Made by a program: the position numbers and the translations under genes. DNA of 8,554 nt from an uncultured Clostridia bacterium (GTDB lineage Bacteria; Bacillota; Clostridia; Oscillospirales; Ruminococcaceae): contig CAMWRN010000089.1 of NCBI GenBank assembly GCA_947176675.1, positions 1-8,554 on the forward strand. The letters are read 5' to 3'. The first letter of the stretch is position 1. Each line of letters starts with the position of its first letter. Below the pieces are notes generated by a model. The model had not been told where the DNA came from and did not search any database. It saw only the letters and a program-made list of their open reading frames with translations. Below, one piece after another: positions 1-6,363 of the stretch.

Positions 1-235
1 CTTCCAAATATATGATTGCGGCAATTTCTTCCTTGTTAATGTATAATGGATAATCTCCGCAAATTCCGTTTATTTCATATCCGTATACATCGCCGTTTGT
101 TTTGGTAACGGAAAAATTTTTGCATTTAATGATTATTTCACCGCCGCGTTTAAATATTACTTTCACTTTTTTATATTCATCGGCTGTAACTTCGGGCAGA
201 TTATTCAATTCTATTTCTTCTGCGTTTCCAAACAC
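1..235 (-). CDS. Small conserved-type accessory protein of the conjugation operon, 3' end outside the window
   Basis: Seventy-eight codons are visible with no stop before the window edge, so the gene is partial at its C-terminus. I chose the GTG at 233-235 because a strong GGGAGGG ribosome site lies 7 nt upstream. The ATG two bases earlier is in the frame of the preceding gene and stops after nine codons. The protein begins MFGNAEEIELNNLPEV and continues with a beta-rich stretch (KVKVIFKRGGEIIIKCKNF, then GYEINGICGDYPLYIN), ending in a helix EEIAAIIYLE. From memory, this layout resembles small accessory proteins common in Firmicutes conjugative elements, whose function is unknown; I assign none. 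It overlaps the 60-aa gene upstream by 25 nt, which suggests translational coupling. No signal peptide or membrane segment is seen. Confidence 0.6.
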   Translation of the reverse strand, partial: MFGNAEEIELNNLPEVTADEYKKVKVIFKRGGEIIIKCKNFSVTKTNGDVYGYEINGICGDYPLYINKEEIAAIIYLE

Positions 236-393
236 ATTTTATCCCTCCCGTTCCCCATTGGGGAATTGCCTTTTTTGCAAACTTCTTTCTTTTCTCTTAA
301 AATTGCAATTCCGTTTTTTCTGTGCTGTATTTCAATGTCAAAGCCATTTTTAAGGTTTCTGTTTATTATTTCGATTTCTTCTGCGTCAAGCAA
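211..393 (-). CDS. 60-aa hypothetical protein carrying an NSPMGN palindrome peptide
   Basis: This small ORF starts at a TTG (391-393). The choice rests on an AAGGAAAGGA ribosome site at 403-412, 9 nt upstream, which begins inside the stop codon of the coupling-protein gene. No ATG or GTG lies close by in frame. The product is highly charged: an acidic helix LDAEEIEIINRNL (about residues 2-14), then a predicted strand pair (GFDIEIQHRKNGIAILREKK, 18-37), then a short basic tail. Residues 43-48 read NSPMGN and are encoded exactly by an 18-bp palindromic repeat found again at 2397-2414, so the C-terminal part may be an extension made by an inserted repeat. I do not recognise a domain. It lies 17 nt after the coupling-protein gene and overlaps the next gene, so it is part of the conjugation operon. 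Confidence 0.55.
   Translation of the reverse strand: MLDAEEIEIINRNLKNGFDIEIQHRKNGIAILREKKEVCKKGNSPMGNGRDKMCLETQKK
250..267 (-). repeat. 18-bp palindromic repeat, copy A (encodes NSPMGN)
   Basis: GTTCCCCATTGGGGAATT is identical to copy B at 2397-2414. It holds a 6-bp inverted repeat (TTCCCC/GGGGAA) around a 3-nt centre. In the 60-aa gene it is read as NSPMGN. It directly abuts the GGGAGGG ribosome site (243-249) of the next gene. Confidence 0.85.
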
Positions 394-410
394 AATATCA
401 AATCCTTTCC

Positions 411-2327
411 TTACGCCGCGTATACGCCGGTAACGTCCGCAAATATACTCCGTATATCCTGCGGAATATCCGACATAAGGTCAGCGGCTGATTTAATTAT
501 TTCGTTATCGCTTGTAACATACCCTATCTCAATAGTATTATCGGGGTCTGCCGTTTCGTTGTCGTAAAGACGTGAAAAATCAACATATTCCGTTTCGGGC
601 ATTGTCTTTATGTTGTCCTCCAGATAATATGTGTTCTTGGCTTTGTTTGCCTCGTCAAGCATATTGTATCGGGGGTGATTGATTATATCAAATTTTGCCG
701 TCATAAAGGGGTGCAGACCTCTTACCATTACAATACAGTCGTTGTTATCCATTGTGGATAATTCGTCAATGGTGGCAAGCTCCCTGCCTAAAATAGCGTT
801 ATTATATGACGAGCTGCCCTGCTTGCCCTTTGTCTGATTTATACTCTGCTGGTCGATAGTTTCCTTTCCAAGCTCCTTTGACAGATACTCGTTAGTAAAC
901 TGGTCTTTGCCGCCGAGATAAATCATTGTATCGCAGTTGCCGGGGAGTTCTTCCCACGATTTCTCATAAAGACGCTTTAGCTGCGAGAGGTTTTGTAAGA
1001 TAATAACCGCCGATATTTCAAACTTACGGCACGTTGCCAGTACCTTGTCAAATTCGGGTATTTTGCCGCAGTTTGCAAACTCGTCAAGCAGACATCTGAC
1101 GTGATATTTAAGTCTGCCGTGATAAAAAGTTATTGCCCTGTTGTACAGTGCGTCAAATAACTGCGTGTACATCATTGCCGCCAAAAAGTTATATGTGGTG
1201 TCGGTGGACGGTATTATGATAAATAACGCCGTGAGTTCATCGCCCATAGTTTCAAGATGTATGTTGTCGGTAAATGTAAGGTTGCGAACGTCCTCCAGCT
1301 TAAAGCATTGGAGTTTGGTGGTGGTGGAAATAAGGATAGACTGCATTGTTTTCCCTGCCGCCTGTTTAAATTCATCGTAATACTGCACCGACAAGGCGTT
1401 CGGCTCTGCCTCTTTTCGCTTGTCGAACATCAAGTCAAGGTCGGACTTTTCTTCCTCTTTGCCCTCTATGACCTTTGCTTTGTGGATAAGATCGAGAACG
1501 CCCGCAAAATTCTGCTCCTCCTCGCTTGCAGTCTCAACAAGCAGGAAACAAAGCGATGATAACAGCAGTCTTGTAGCGTCCGTCCAAAACTGGTCGCCGC
1601 CTCCCGCGCCCTCCTCTTTCGTGTTGAGCATAAATGTGTTTATCATTTTTATAACATTATTGCTGTTGATATTGCCGTCATTATCTTTCAGATAGTGAAA
1701 GGGATTGTAATTTGACGAGTGCTTCATATCGTTGATATTGAACACCTTTATCTTATATCCCTTGCGCTCCAGCATTTTCCCGCAGGACTGCAAAAGCTCT
1801 CCCGACGGGTCTGTCACAACAAATGACGTGTTGCACTGCATTATATTAGGTTTAACATAAAATCGGGATTTTCCCGTACCAGAACCGCCGAGAATTATCA
1901 TATTAAGATTAAGCATAGGCTTTATCTTGGCGGCTGCCTTTCGCATTTCGGCTATTTTGCGAATGGAAATTACCTCGTTGTCCGTACAGCCGCCGCTTAT
2001 TTCAAATGTCATATCGTTCTGATTGGCGTACTGCTCTGCGTAACCTCCTGTGGGTGAGTGTACGACAGCATTAAGGCATTGCCTGAATGACGTTATATCG
2101 GCTTTCTTAAATTTATCTCCCATATAAATGTCGGAGAGAGCATAGCACCTTTCAAACGCCGAAGTGCCTATATTTTCGGCTTTCTCCATTTCTATATGCT
2201 CCAGTTTTTCACAACCGAAAAATGCGCCTTTCTCAACATCGGTAACCGACGACATAGTGACTGATTTTACCTCCGACAATGCAAAAGCAAACTCGCCGAT
2301 CTTATTTATATTATCGGGTACGGTCAC
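411..2327 (-). CDS. VirD4/TraG-type coupling ATPase, C-terminal part (638 aa), preceded by BspA-like LRR repeats
   Basis: This is the ATPase part of a type IV coupling protein, which in this family recruits the relaxase-DNA complex to the conjugation channel at the inner membrane. Residues 147-154 are Walker A (GGSGTGKS), followed by RFYVKPNIMQ and VVTDPSGELL. Residues 413-419 are Walker B (LLDEFAN), then CGKIPEFDKVLATCRKFEIS and IILQNLSQLK, all hallmark VirD4 segments. Residues 1 to about 110 are not typical of the family. They are LRR_5/BspA repeats (IGEFAF, VEKGAFFGCEKLEHI, IGTSAFERC), closing with GGYAEQYANQNDMTFE, a classic BspA-repeat ending. The GTG at 2325-2327 follows the TAA of the 215-aa ORF with no gap and in the same frame. 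No ribosome site precedes it, so expression would need reinitiation or readthrough. No membrane segment is present in this part. The alternative is that the two ORFs are one gene broken by a nonsense change. Confidence 0.9.
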   Translation of the reverse strand: MTVPDNINKIGEFAFALSEVKSVTMSSVTDVEKGAFFGCEKLEHIEMEKAENIGTSAFERCYALSDIYMGDKFKKADITSFRQCLNAVVHSPTGGYAEQYANQNDMTFEISGGCTDNEVISIRKIAEMRKAAAKIKPMLNLNMIILGGSGTGKSRFYVKPNIMQCNTSFVVTDPSGELLQSCGKMLERKGYKIKVFNINDMKHSSNYNPFHYLKDNDGNINSNNVIKMINTFMLNTKEEGAGGGDQFWTDATRLLLSSLCFLLVETASEEEQNFAGVLDLIHKAKVIEGKEEEKSDLDLMFDKRKEAEPNALSVQYYDEFKQAAGKTMQSILISTTTKLQCFKLEDVRNLTFTDNIHLETMGDELTALFIIIPSTDTTYNFLAAMMYTQLFDALYNRAITFYHGRLKYHVRCLLDEFANCGKIPEFDKVLATCRKFEISAVIILQNLSQLKRLYEKSWEELPGNCDTMIYLGGKDQFTNEYLSKELGKETIDQQSINQTKGKQGSSSYNNAILGRELATIDELSTMDNNDCIVMVRGLHPFMTAKFDIINHPRYNMLDEANKAKNTYYLEDNIKTMPETEYVDFSRLYDNETADPDNTIEIGYVTSDNEIIKSAADLMSDIPQDIRSIFADVTGVYAA

Positions 2328-2396
2328 TTACGTGTCGCTGCCGTTGTATTTTATAAGGGTATTTTTATCCGTTTCAAATATATCTGCCTCTGCGGA
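2001..2396 (-). other. BspA-like LRR_5 module inserted in the coupling protein, crossing the in-frame stop
   Basis: Read through the TAA, this stretch encodes about four to five LRR_5 repeats. The lead-in is TLIKYNGSDT, stop, VTVPDNINKIGEFAFA. Next come VKSVTMSSVTDVEKGAFFGC, LEHIEMEKAENIGTSAFERC and LSDIYMGDKFKKADITSFRQC, and the ending is NAVVHSPTGGYAEQYANQND. Both the start (a 'KYNG..., V-I/V-P' cap) and the ending (GSYAEQYA-type) match what is typical of BspA-family surface proteins. The module therefore looks complete, not random similarity. In this family the segment between the SARW motif and Walker A is normally only a few dozen residues; here it is about 245. The module sits in the predicted cytoplasmic part, although BspA repeats are usually extracellular. 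Confidence 0.75.
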
Positions 2397-2975
2397 GTTC
2401 CCCATTGGGGAATTTTCCTCCGCTTTCTTAATCAGCCTGTCAATACGCTTCTTTTCGTTCTTTTCCTTTTTTCTGTCGGAGCGTGCCTTTGCCTTTTTTG
2501 CGCTGTCGGTCATAGCGTTTATATCACGCTTTTTGCGGTCAAGCACCAGAAACACGTCCGAAGCGGCTATGACATTGTTGTAAAAATCGTTGGTATCGGC
2601 AATAATATCTTTCTCCTGCCTGTTGCCCCAACGTGCCGAGCCGTGTTCCGTTCCTCTGCGGTGGTAACGCTTTCCGCTGCCCGCGAATTTCCATAAGATA
2701 ATGAGCATACCGCCCAAAAAGCCGAATACCATTCCTTTTTTGGCAATTCCATTTCCCGTGAAAACCGCACCAAAGGCTTTTATAAAGGCGGCGGGGTTTG
2801 CGTAGTCGGATATTGAATTTAAGGCGGTAAGCCATTGTATGCCCTTTTTTGTTGCCGTATCTTCAAGGATATATCCGAACCACGTTGCAATAACTATTAC
2901 AAGAACGGCAGCGGCGGCAAAAAACATAAATTCATATCCGTTTTTCTTTTTCTGTTCTCCGAAATTACTCGCCAT
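2328..2975 (-). CDS. VirD4/TraG-type coupling protein, N-terminal membrane part (215 aa), ended by an in-frame TAA
   Basis: This ORF has the N-terminal architecture of a VirD4-type coupling protein. There are two hydrophobic segments (about residues 16-36 and 82-97) with a short extracellular stretch between them, then a basic cytoplasmic patch and the family motif HGSARWG (111-117). After DVFLVLD (140-146) comes a very basic linker rich in K/R/E (147-187), then NSPMGN (188-193), then a BspA-like lead-in (DIFETDKNTLIKYNGSDT) that runs into the TAA at 2328-2330. The sense continues in the same frame with VTVPDNINKIGEFAF, so the stop falls inside one LRR repeat. The ATG has an AGGTGA ribosome site that overlaps the TGA stop of the 736-aa gene, leaving a 4-nt gap. 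Alone it lacks Walker A and B. It could work with the 638-aa part as a two-piece coupling protein, or both may be remnants of one gene. Confidence 0.85.
   Translation of the reverse strand: MASNFGEQKKKNGYEFMFFAAAAVLVIVIATWFGYILEDTATKKGIQWLTALNSISDYANPAAFIKAFGAVFTGNGIAKKGMVFGFLGGMLIILWKFAGSGKRYHRRGTEHGSARWGNRQEKDIIADTNDFYNNVIAASDVFLVLDRKKRDINAMTDSAKKAKARSDRKKEKNEKKRIDRLIKKAEENSPMGNSAEADIFETDKNTLIKYNGSDT
2397..2414 (-). repeat. 18-bp palindromic repeat, copy B (encodes NSPMGN)
   Basis: This is identical in sequence, orientation and reading frame to copy A. It is embedded in a longer imperfect hairpin: GCGGAG (2392-2397) pairs with CTCCGC (2418-2423), the inner TTCCCC/GGGGAA stem stacks inside, and a 5-nt bulge sits on one side. 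It lies exactly between the basic linker of the coupling protein and its LRR module. Confidence 0.85.
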
Positions 2976-2979
2976 AATA

Positions 2980-5190
2980 TCACCTGTCCTGTCCCTTTGC
3001 CGACGCGGACTTTGCGATCTCCTTTGCCTTGTCCTTTACGGCGTTTATTTTTTCTCTTGCCTCTGCCGCATAATTTTTAAGCGTTTGCAGGGTCTGACGT
3101 TCGGGGTGCTTGGCGGCTTTCTCGGATTTCTCAAAGGAATTTATTATAACTGTCTTTTCCTTGTCGGTTACTCCCATTGCCGTCAGCCTGCTGCCGTCTA
3201 TCCTGTCTTTCGACATTATCGCAGAATTTCCGTCCTTGCTTACTTCTATGCAGGAGGACGAGAGCGGCGTTACTGTTACTTCTCCCGCCTTTATCGGCTT
3301 TCCTGCCTCGATTATTTTTTCTCCTGCAAGCTGTTTCATAATCTCGGCGGCTGAAATGCTGTCCTTAATATCAAAATTTTTCATCACCGCCGCTTCTACG
3401 TCAGCTATTGGCATACCCTTGTCAATTTCCATATATTTATAGCTGTCTGCGCTTTCCTGAACAACTACCGCGCTGTTTTCCGTACAGTAATATGTAAAAT
3501 TCGCAAGTTCGGGGTTTTTACTGTAAAAGGAATTTGTGATTATATCGGATTTCTCTTGTTTTACATCTTCAATCTTTTGTTTATCTGTATCACGGTAACT
3601 TTCTATAACCTTGTCCGCGATTTCCTTTGCCGCAAGCTCGCTGTAGCCCATTTCGGACAGTTTATTCATAACTTCAAGGCGGGGGAGTATGGGCAGAACG
3701 GTATACCGATTTTCGGATTTGTCAAATACAAGGCACTTTCCGCCGTTGTCCTTTGGCAGTTCATCAAAGCATACCGCCTTTCCCACGACCTGCTCCGATA
3801 ACTGCGACTGTGCAAGGTACTCGCCTATATTGGGAATATCAGCATAGACTATCTCCGTCTTTTCAGCGGAGTACGCAAAAATTTCCTTGTAATTGTCGGG
3901 CAGCTTATTGTCAATGTCTTTGAGCAGCTTGCTGACGGCTTTCGGGGAAATACCCTGCTTCAAAAGCTCCGTTTTTATCTCGCTTGCCTTGTTTAATCCT
4001 AAACTTATAAGGCGGTTTTGTTCTGCACTGTACAAATCTATCCTGCGGAAATTGTTTCCCGACTGATAAATTTGTGTGTCTTTATTGACGTTATTATGTT
4101 TAGTGTTGTAGCACGCTGCAAGTTCCGCGCCCTTGCGTGTGGATTTAAGCATTTTATTTTCATCGAAAACATAATATTCTCTACCCATATCAAGCTTCAT
4201 TGACAAGGTTTTACCGCCGCTTATCAGTTCCACTTCCGATTTATCCAAACGGAGGTAATCGAGAGCGGCTGTATTCGGCACTCTCACAAAATATGAGTTG
4301 TTGTCCTCCTCGATAACGAGCTTTTCCACGTCCATTGTCACGGTGTCGTCCGTTACGTCTATGAGGTATTTTTCGCTTTCGTCAAGGCTTGCCCGATATT
4401 CCTCTCTTGCCCTTTGAACCGTTTTCGAGATTTCTTTAGGGTAAAATACGGCAGTTCCGCTGTCGGTGCGGCAGAATTTAACGTCCGCACCGTACAATGA
4501 TACAGCCTTATACAGTTCCTGCGCTTCTTCGGCGGTGAGTGTATCGGCGATAAAGTCAAGACTGTCAAGGGGAGCAGTCTGTTCATACCTTGTGACTTCT
4601 ATCCCGCTAAGCTGTTTCTTTATTTCGGCGGCTTCATTTACTGCCGCTTTATACTGTCCATCAAATTCTCTCGGCACAACGTTCATATATTTTCCGTCAT
4701 TCGACTTAAAGGAATATACGGGTATATCGTGACTTCTGAGAACGTCCGTTGTCAACTTCATATCTTCCTCGTTTATCTTGCCGTTTCCGTCCTTGACTAT
4801 AAGGGACGAGGGATCGTTTTTCATTTGCTCGGCGGTAACGTGCTGTACAGCGGCGTTCACTTCCCCCATAAGCTGTGACGGTACTGCTATTACTGCGTTG
4901 TTTCCGTCTATAAGTTGCGTAGAGAAAAAAGAGCCGCCTATATCCTTTGCCGTCATTTTAAGCTCTTCTAACTTTTCTTTGGGTACGGTTATATACTTAA
5001 AATCAATACCCGCCTTTTTCAGCCTGTCAAAATCCTTTTTGGTGAGATTTCCAAACTTTATTTTAGGCTGTTTCGGCGTTTTGGTTTTATCCTTTGGTAT
5101 GCCGCCTTTCCCGCTGCTGAGTATCTTGATGATTTCAAGCAGTTGTTTCAGAAATTCTATAAATACGATATTAGCGTCGTCGCCTACCAT
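2980..5190 (-). CDS. 736-aa soluble conjugation-operon protein with repeated alpha/beta units (tentatively DUF3801/PcfB-like)
   Basis: This is a large, charged protein without a signal peptide or a convincing membrane segment, so probably cytoplasmic. It has a hydrophobic/amphipathic helix at residues 8-24, a basic proline/lysine linker (27-46), and then a series of similar units. The first runs about 54-118 (FDRLKKAGIDF...AVIAVPSQLMGEVNAAV), the second 147-187 (TDVLRSHDIPVYSF...NVVPREFDGQYKAAV) and the third 223-266 (AQELYKAVSLYGADVKFC...AVFYPKEI). Each is a helix, a short strand, a hairpin and a second helix, and recalls the DUF3801/PcfB family encoded beside VirD4 genes; this is a weak resemblance. 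Two helical pairs at 395-428 and 505-533 look like small helical binding domains, and the tail (700-736) is lysine/alanine-rich. Its ATG overlaps the lipoprotein stop by one base (TAATG), with GAGGTG 8 nt upstream. By position it may act as an accessory or adaptor of the coupling protein. Confidence 0.8.
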   Translation of the reverse strand: MVGDDANIVFIEFLKQLLEIIKILSSGKGGIPKDKTKTPKQPKIKFGNLTKKDFDRLKKAGIDFKYITVPKEKLEELKMTAKDIGGSFFSTQLIDGNNAVIAVPSQLMGEVNAAVQHVTAEQMKNDPSSLIVKDGNGKINEEDMKLTTDVLRSHDIPVYSFKSNDGKYMNVVPREFDGQYKAAVNEAAEIKKQLSGIEVTRYEQTAPLDSLDFIADTLTAEEAQELYKAVSLYGADVKFCRTDSGTAVFYPKEISKTVQRAREEYRASLDESEKYLIDVTDDTVTMDVEKLVIEEDNNSYFVRVPNTAALDYLRLDKSEVELISGGKTLSMKLDMGREYYVFDENKMLKSTRKGAELAACYNTKHNNVNKDTQIYQSGNNFRRIDLYSAEQNRLISLGLNKASEIKTELLKQGISPKAVSKLLKDIDNKLPDNYKEIFAYSAEKTEIVYADIPNIGEYLAQSQLSEQVVGKAVCFDELPKDNGGKCLVFDKSENRYTVLPILPRLEVMNKLSEMGYSELAAKEIADKVIESYRDTDKQKIEDVKQEKSDIITNSFYSKNPELANFTYYCTENSAVVVQESADSYKYMEIDKGMPIADVEAAVMKNFDIKDSISAAEIMKQLAGEKIIEAGKPIKAGEVTVTPLSSSCIEVSKDGNSAIMSKDRIDGSRLTAMGVTDKEKTVIINSFEKSEKAAKHPERQTLQTLKNYAAEAREKINAVKDKAKEIAKSASAKGQDR

Positions 5191-6065
5191 TATTCGGACA
5201 CCTCGCTTTCCTTTTGGGGCAATATGATTTTATCCCTGTCGGTGCAGCCGTATGAGAACGGAGAAGCGTTAAACATTACCGTTGTATCTTTATCCTCTGC
5301 CGCTTTCCAACCGTTGGGGACGGTAAGGGGCAGTACGCGCCTTACTCCAATACCGTTGACTGTGAGGGCGGGATTTTTTTCGTCCTCCGTATATTCCGCA
5401 TAGTTATATGTCATTTTAGTGGTACTGCGGAGATTATCCCGCTGTTTTATCTCCAGTTCGGGTATTGAGTTTGAGTATCGTACCGTGTTGCCGTTTGCAA
5501 TATCTACAGTAAGAAAATGTGTTGACATAACCGTCTGTCTGTCCTCGCCGTTGTCTATGCCGAAAATCCTCTGTTCCTTTTCGGAATACGCCGACTTGCC
5601 GTCCTTATGATTTTTGATGTAGTTTACTGCGGCGGCGGTATATCCCCAGTTATAGTAAAGCTGTTCCGATGTAAGGGACAGGCTCTCGCATACCCTTTCG
5701 ACCGTACTGTTATTATTGGCGGCGTATATCTCCAGCAGCTTGTAGGGGTCAAGCCTTATGAGGTATATCGCCTTACCGTCCACGTCACGGTTTATGTTTA
5801 CGCTTTCGCTGTAAAAGACTTCCCACATATCCACCGATAAGAAAGCGTCCTTGTCAATTCCTACAGCGCGGGCGTAATACTGATAATCTTTTATGTCGGG
5901 AAAATCTTCCCCGTCTGTCATACTCTCGGAGAACCATTCGGCAACTGCGGCGATCTCCTTTTCCTGCTGACTTAAAATTACAGTTTCCTCTGCCTCCTGC
6001 ACTGTACAGCCTGTCATTGCGACTGCCGCTGTGAGTAAAATTGCTGTTATGATTTTTTTGCACAT
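5190..6065 (-). CDS. Predicted lipoprotein (291 aa), first gene of the conjugation operon
   Basis: The N-terminus is a lipoprotein signal peptide: MCKKIITAILLTAAVAMTGC, with a lipobox ending at Cys20 (A-M-T-G-C). The mature protein is therefore likely anchored to the outer face of the cytoplasmic membrane. The remainder is a soluble domain that I do not recognise. It has a helical first half, including VERVCESLSLTSEQLYYNWG (about 124-143), and a beta-rich second half with TKMTYNYAEYTEDE and a final VPNGWKAAEDKDTTVMF. The ATG has a clear AAGGAG site 8 nt upstream and an extended -10 promoter about 40 nt upstream, so this is probably the operon's first gene. Its stop overlaps the start of the 736-aa gene by one base. 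A role at the cell surface in the conjugation apparatus is inferred from position only. Confidence 0.8.
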   Translation of the reverse strand: MCKKIITAILLTAAVAMTGCTVQEAEETVILSQQEKEIAAVAEWFSESMTDGEDFPDIKDYQYYARAVGIDKDAFLSVDMWEVFYSESVNINRDVDGKAIYLIRLDPYKLLEIYAANNNSTVERVCESLSLTSEQLYYNWGYTAAAVNYIKNHKDGKSAYSEKEQRIFGIDNGEDRQTVMSTHFLTVDIANGNTVRYSNSIPELEIKQRDNLRSTTKMTYNYAEYTEDEKNPALTVNGIGVRRVLPLTVPNGWKAAEDKDTTVMFNASPFSYGCTDRDKIILPQKESEVSE

Positions 6066-6099
6066 TGTTTCCGCTCCTTTATTTTTATTCGGTAATTAC

Positions 6100-6108
6100 A
6101 TTATATCA
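6100..6108 (-). promoter_or_regulatory. Extended -10 promoter for the conjugation operon
   Basis: On the minus strand the sequence reads TGATATAAT: a perfect -10 hexamer with the TG of an extended -10 one base upstream. No good -35 stands at 17 nt (AATTTT only), which is common with extended -10 promoters. The expected start of transcription is near 6093, giving a leader of about 28 nt that contains the AAGGAG site. A short palindrome, ATTTTC-C-GAAAAT (6115-6127 on the plus strand), lies just upstream in the -35 area and could bind a regulator, but it is weak. Confidence 0.6.
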
Positions 6109-6109
6109 T

Positions 6110-6275
6110 ATTCGATTTTCCGAAAATTGCAGCGAAAAACGGCGATTTCAACGTTTTTTCATATAATGGGGGGTAATAGAGATAATAGACGTAATTTAAA
6201 ATTTTTGAGTTTATAGATTATTCAAATATGGAACGTGCTAAAACATTTTGTAAATTATTTGTGAATGATAAGGGC
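6110..6275. other. AT-rich gap between the operon promoter and the terminator
   Basis: No gene is supported here. Visible items are a plus-strand TATAAT at 6162-6167 without a matching -35, a G run (6168-6173), and a directly repeated TAATAGA at 6174-6180 and 6183-6189 (9-bp period). There is no tRNA-like fold and no recognisable attachment site. Confidence 0.4.
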
Positions 6276-6309
6276 AAAAAAAATAAGCGGACAACACGTC
6301 CGCTTATTT
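6276..6309 (-). terminator. Intrinsic terminator downstream of the cysteine protease gene
   Basis: A perfect 12-bp stem (6281-6292 with 6298-6309, core AAGCGGAC/GTCCGCTT) closes a 5-nt loop. On the minus strand it is followed by a run of eight T residues (complement of 6276-6283, partly within the stem foot). It lies about 55 nt past the protease stop codon and would stop unit 2 transcription before the conjugation operon promoter. Confidence 0.9.
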
Positions 6310-6363
6310 GTACAGTTTAAGCCTAAAGTTTATTTGTTAAGTAAGAAATAAGAAGTTTTAAAA

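Noticed and set aside
102..567. Overlapping plus-strand ORFs at the left end
   Set aside because: They oppose three minus-strand genes that have clear ribosome sites and protein-like composition.
2328..2330. TAA as a recoded sense codon across the organism
   Set aside because: TAA ends several other genes here (for example at 411-413, 5190-5192 and 7532-7534), so general reassignment is unlikely.
2164..2583. Plus-strand 139-codon ORF across the split point of the coupling gene
   Set aside because: Serine/phenylalanine-rich antisense translation of lysine- and glutamate-rich coding sequence, without a ribosome site.
2839..3354. Plus-strand 171-codon ORF
   Set aside because: It lies opposite the 736-aa and coupling-protein genes, is rich in Cys, Phe, Tyr and Arg, and has no ribosome site. 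It is an antisense shadow of well-supported genes.
4778..5227. Plus-strand 149-codon ORF
   Set aside because: Antisense shadow of the 736-aa gene, with the same low-complexity Ser/Phe/Leu composition.
6162..6167. Plus-strand TATAAT as a promoter
   Set aside because: It has no acceptable -35 at 16-18 bp and no plus-strand gene downstream.
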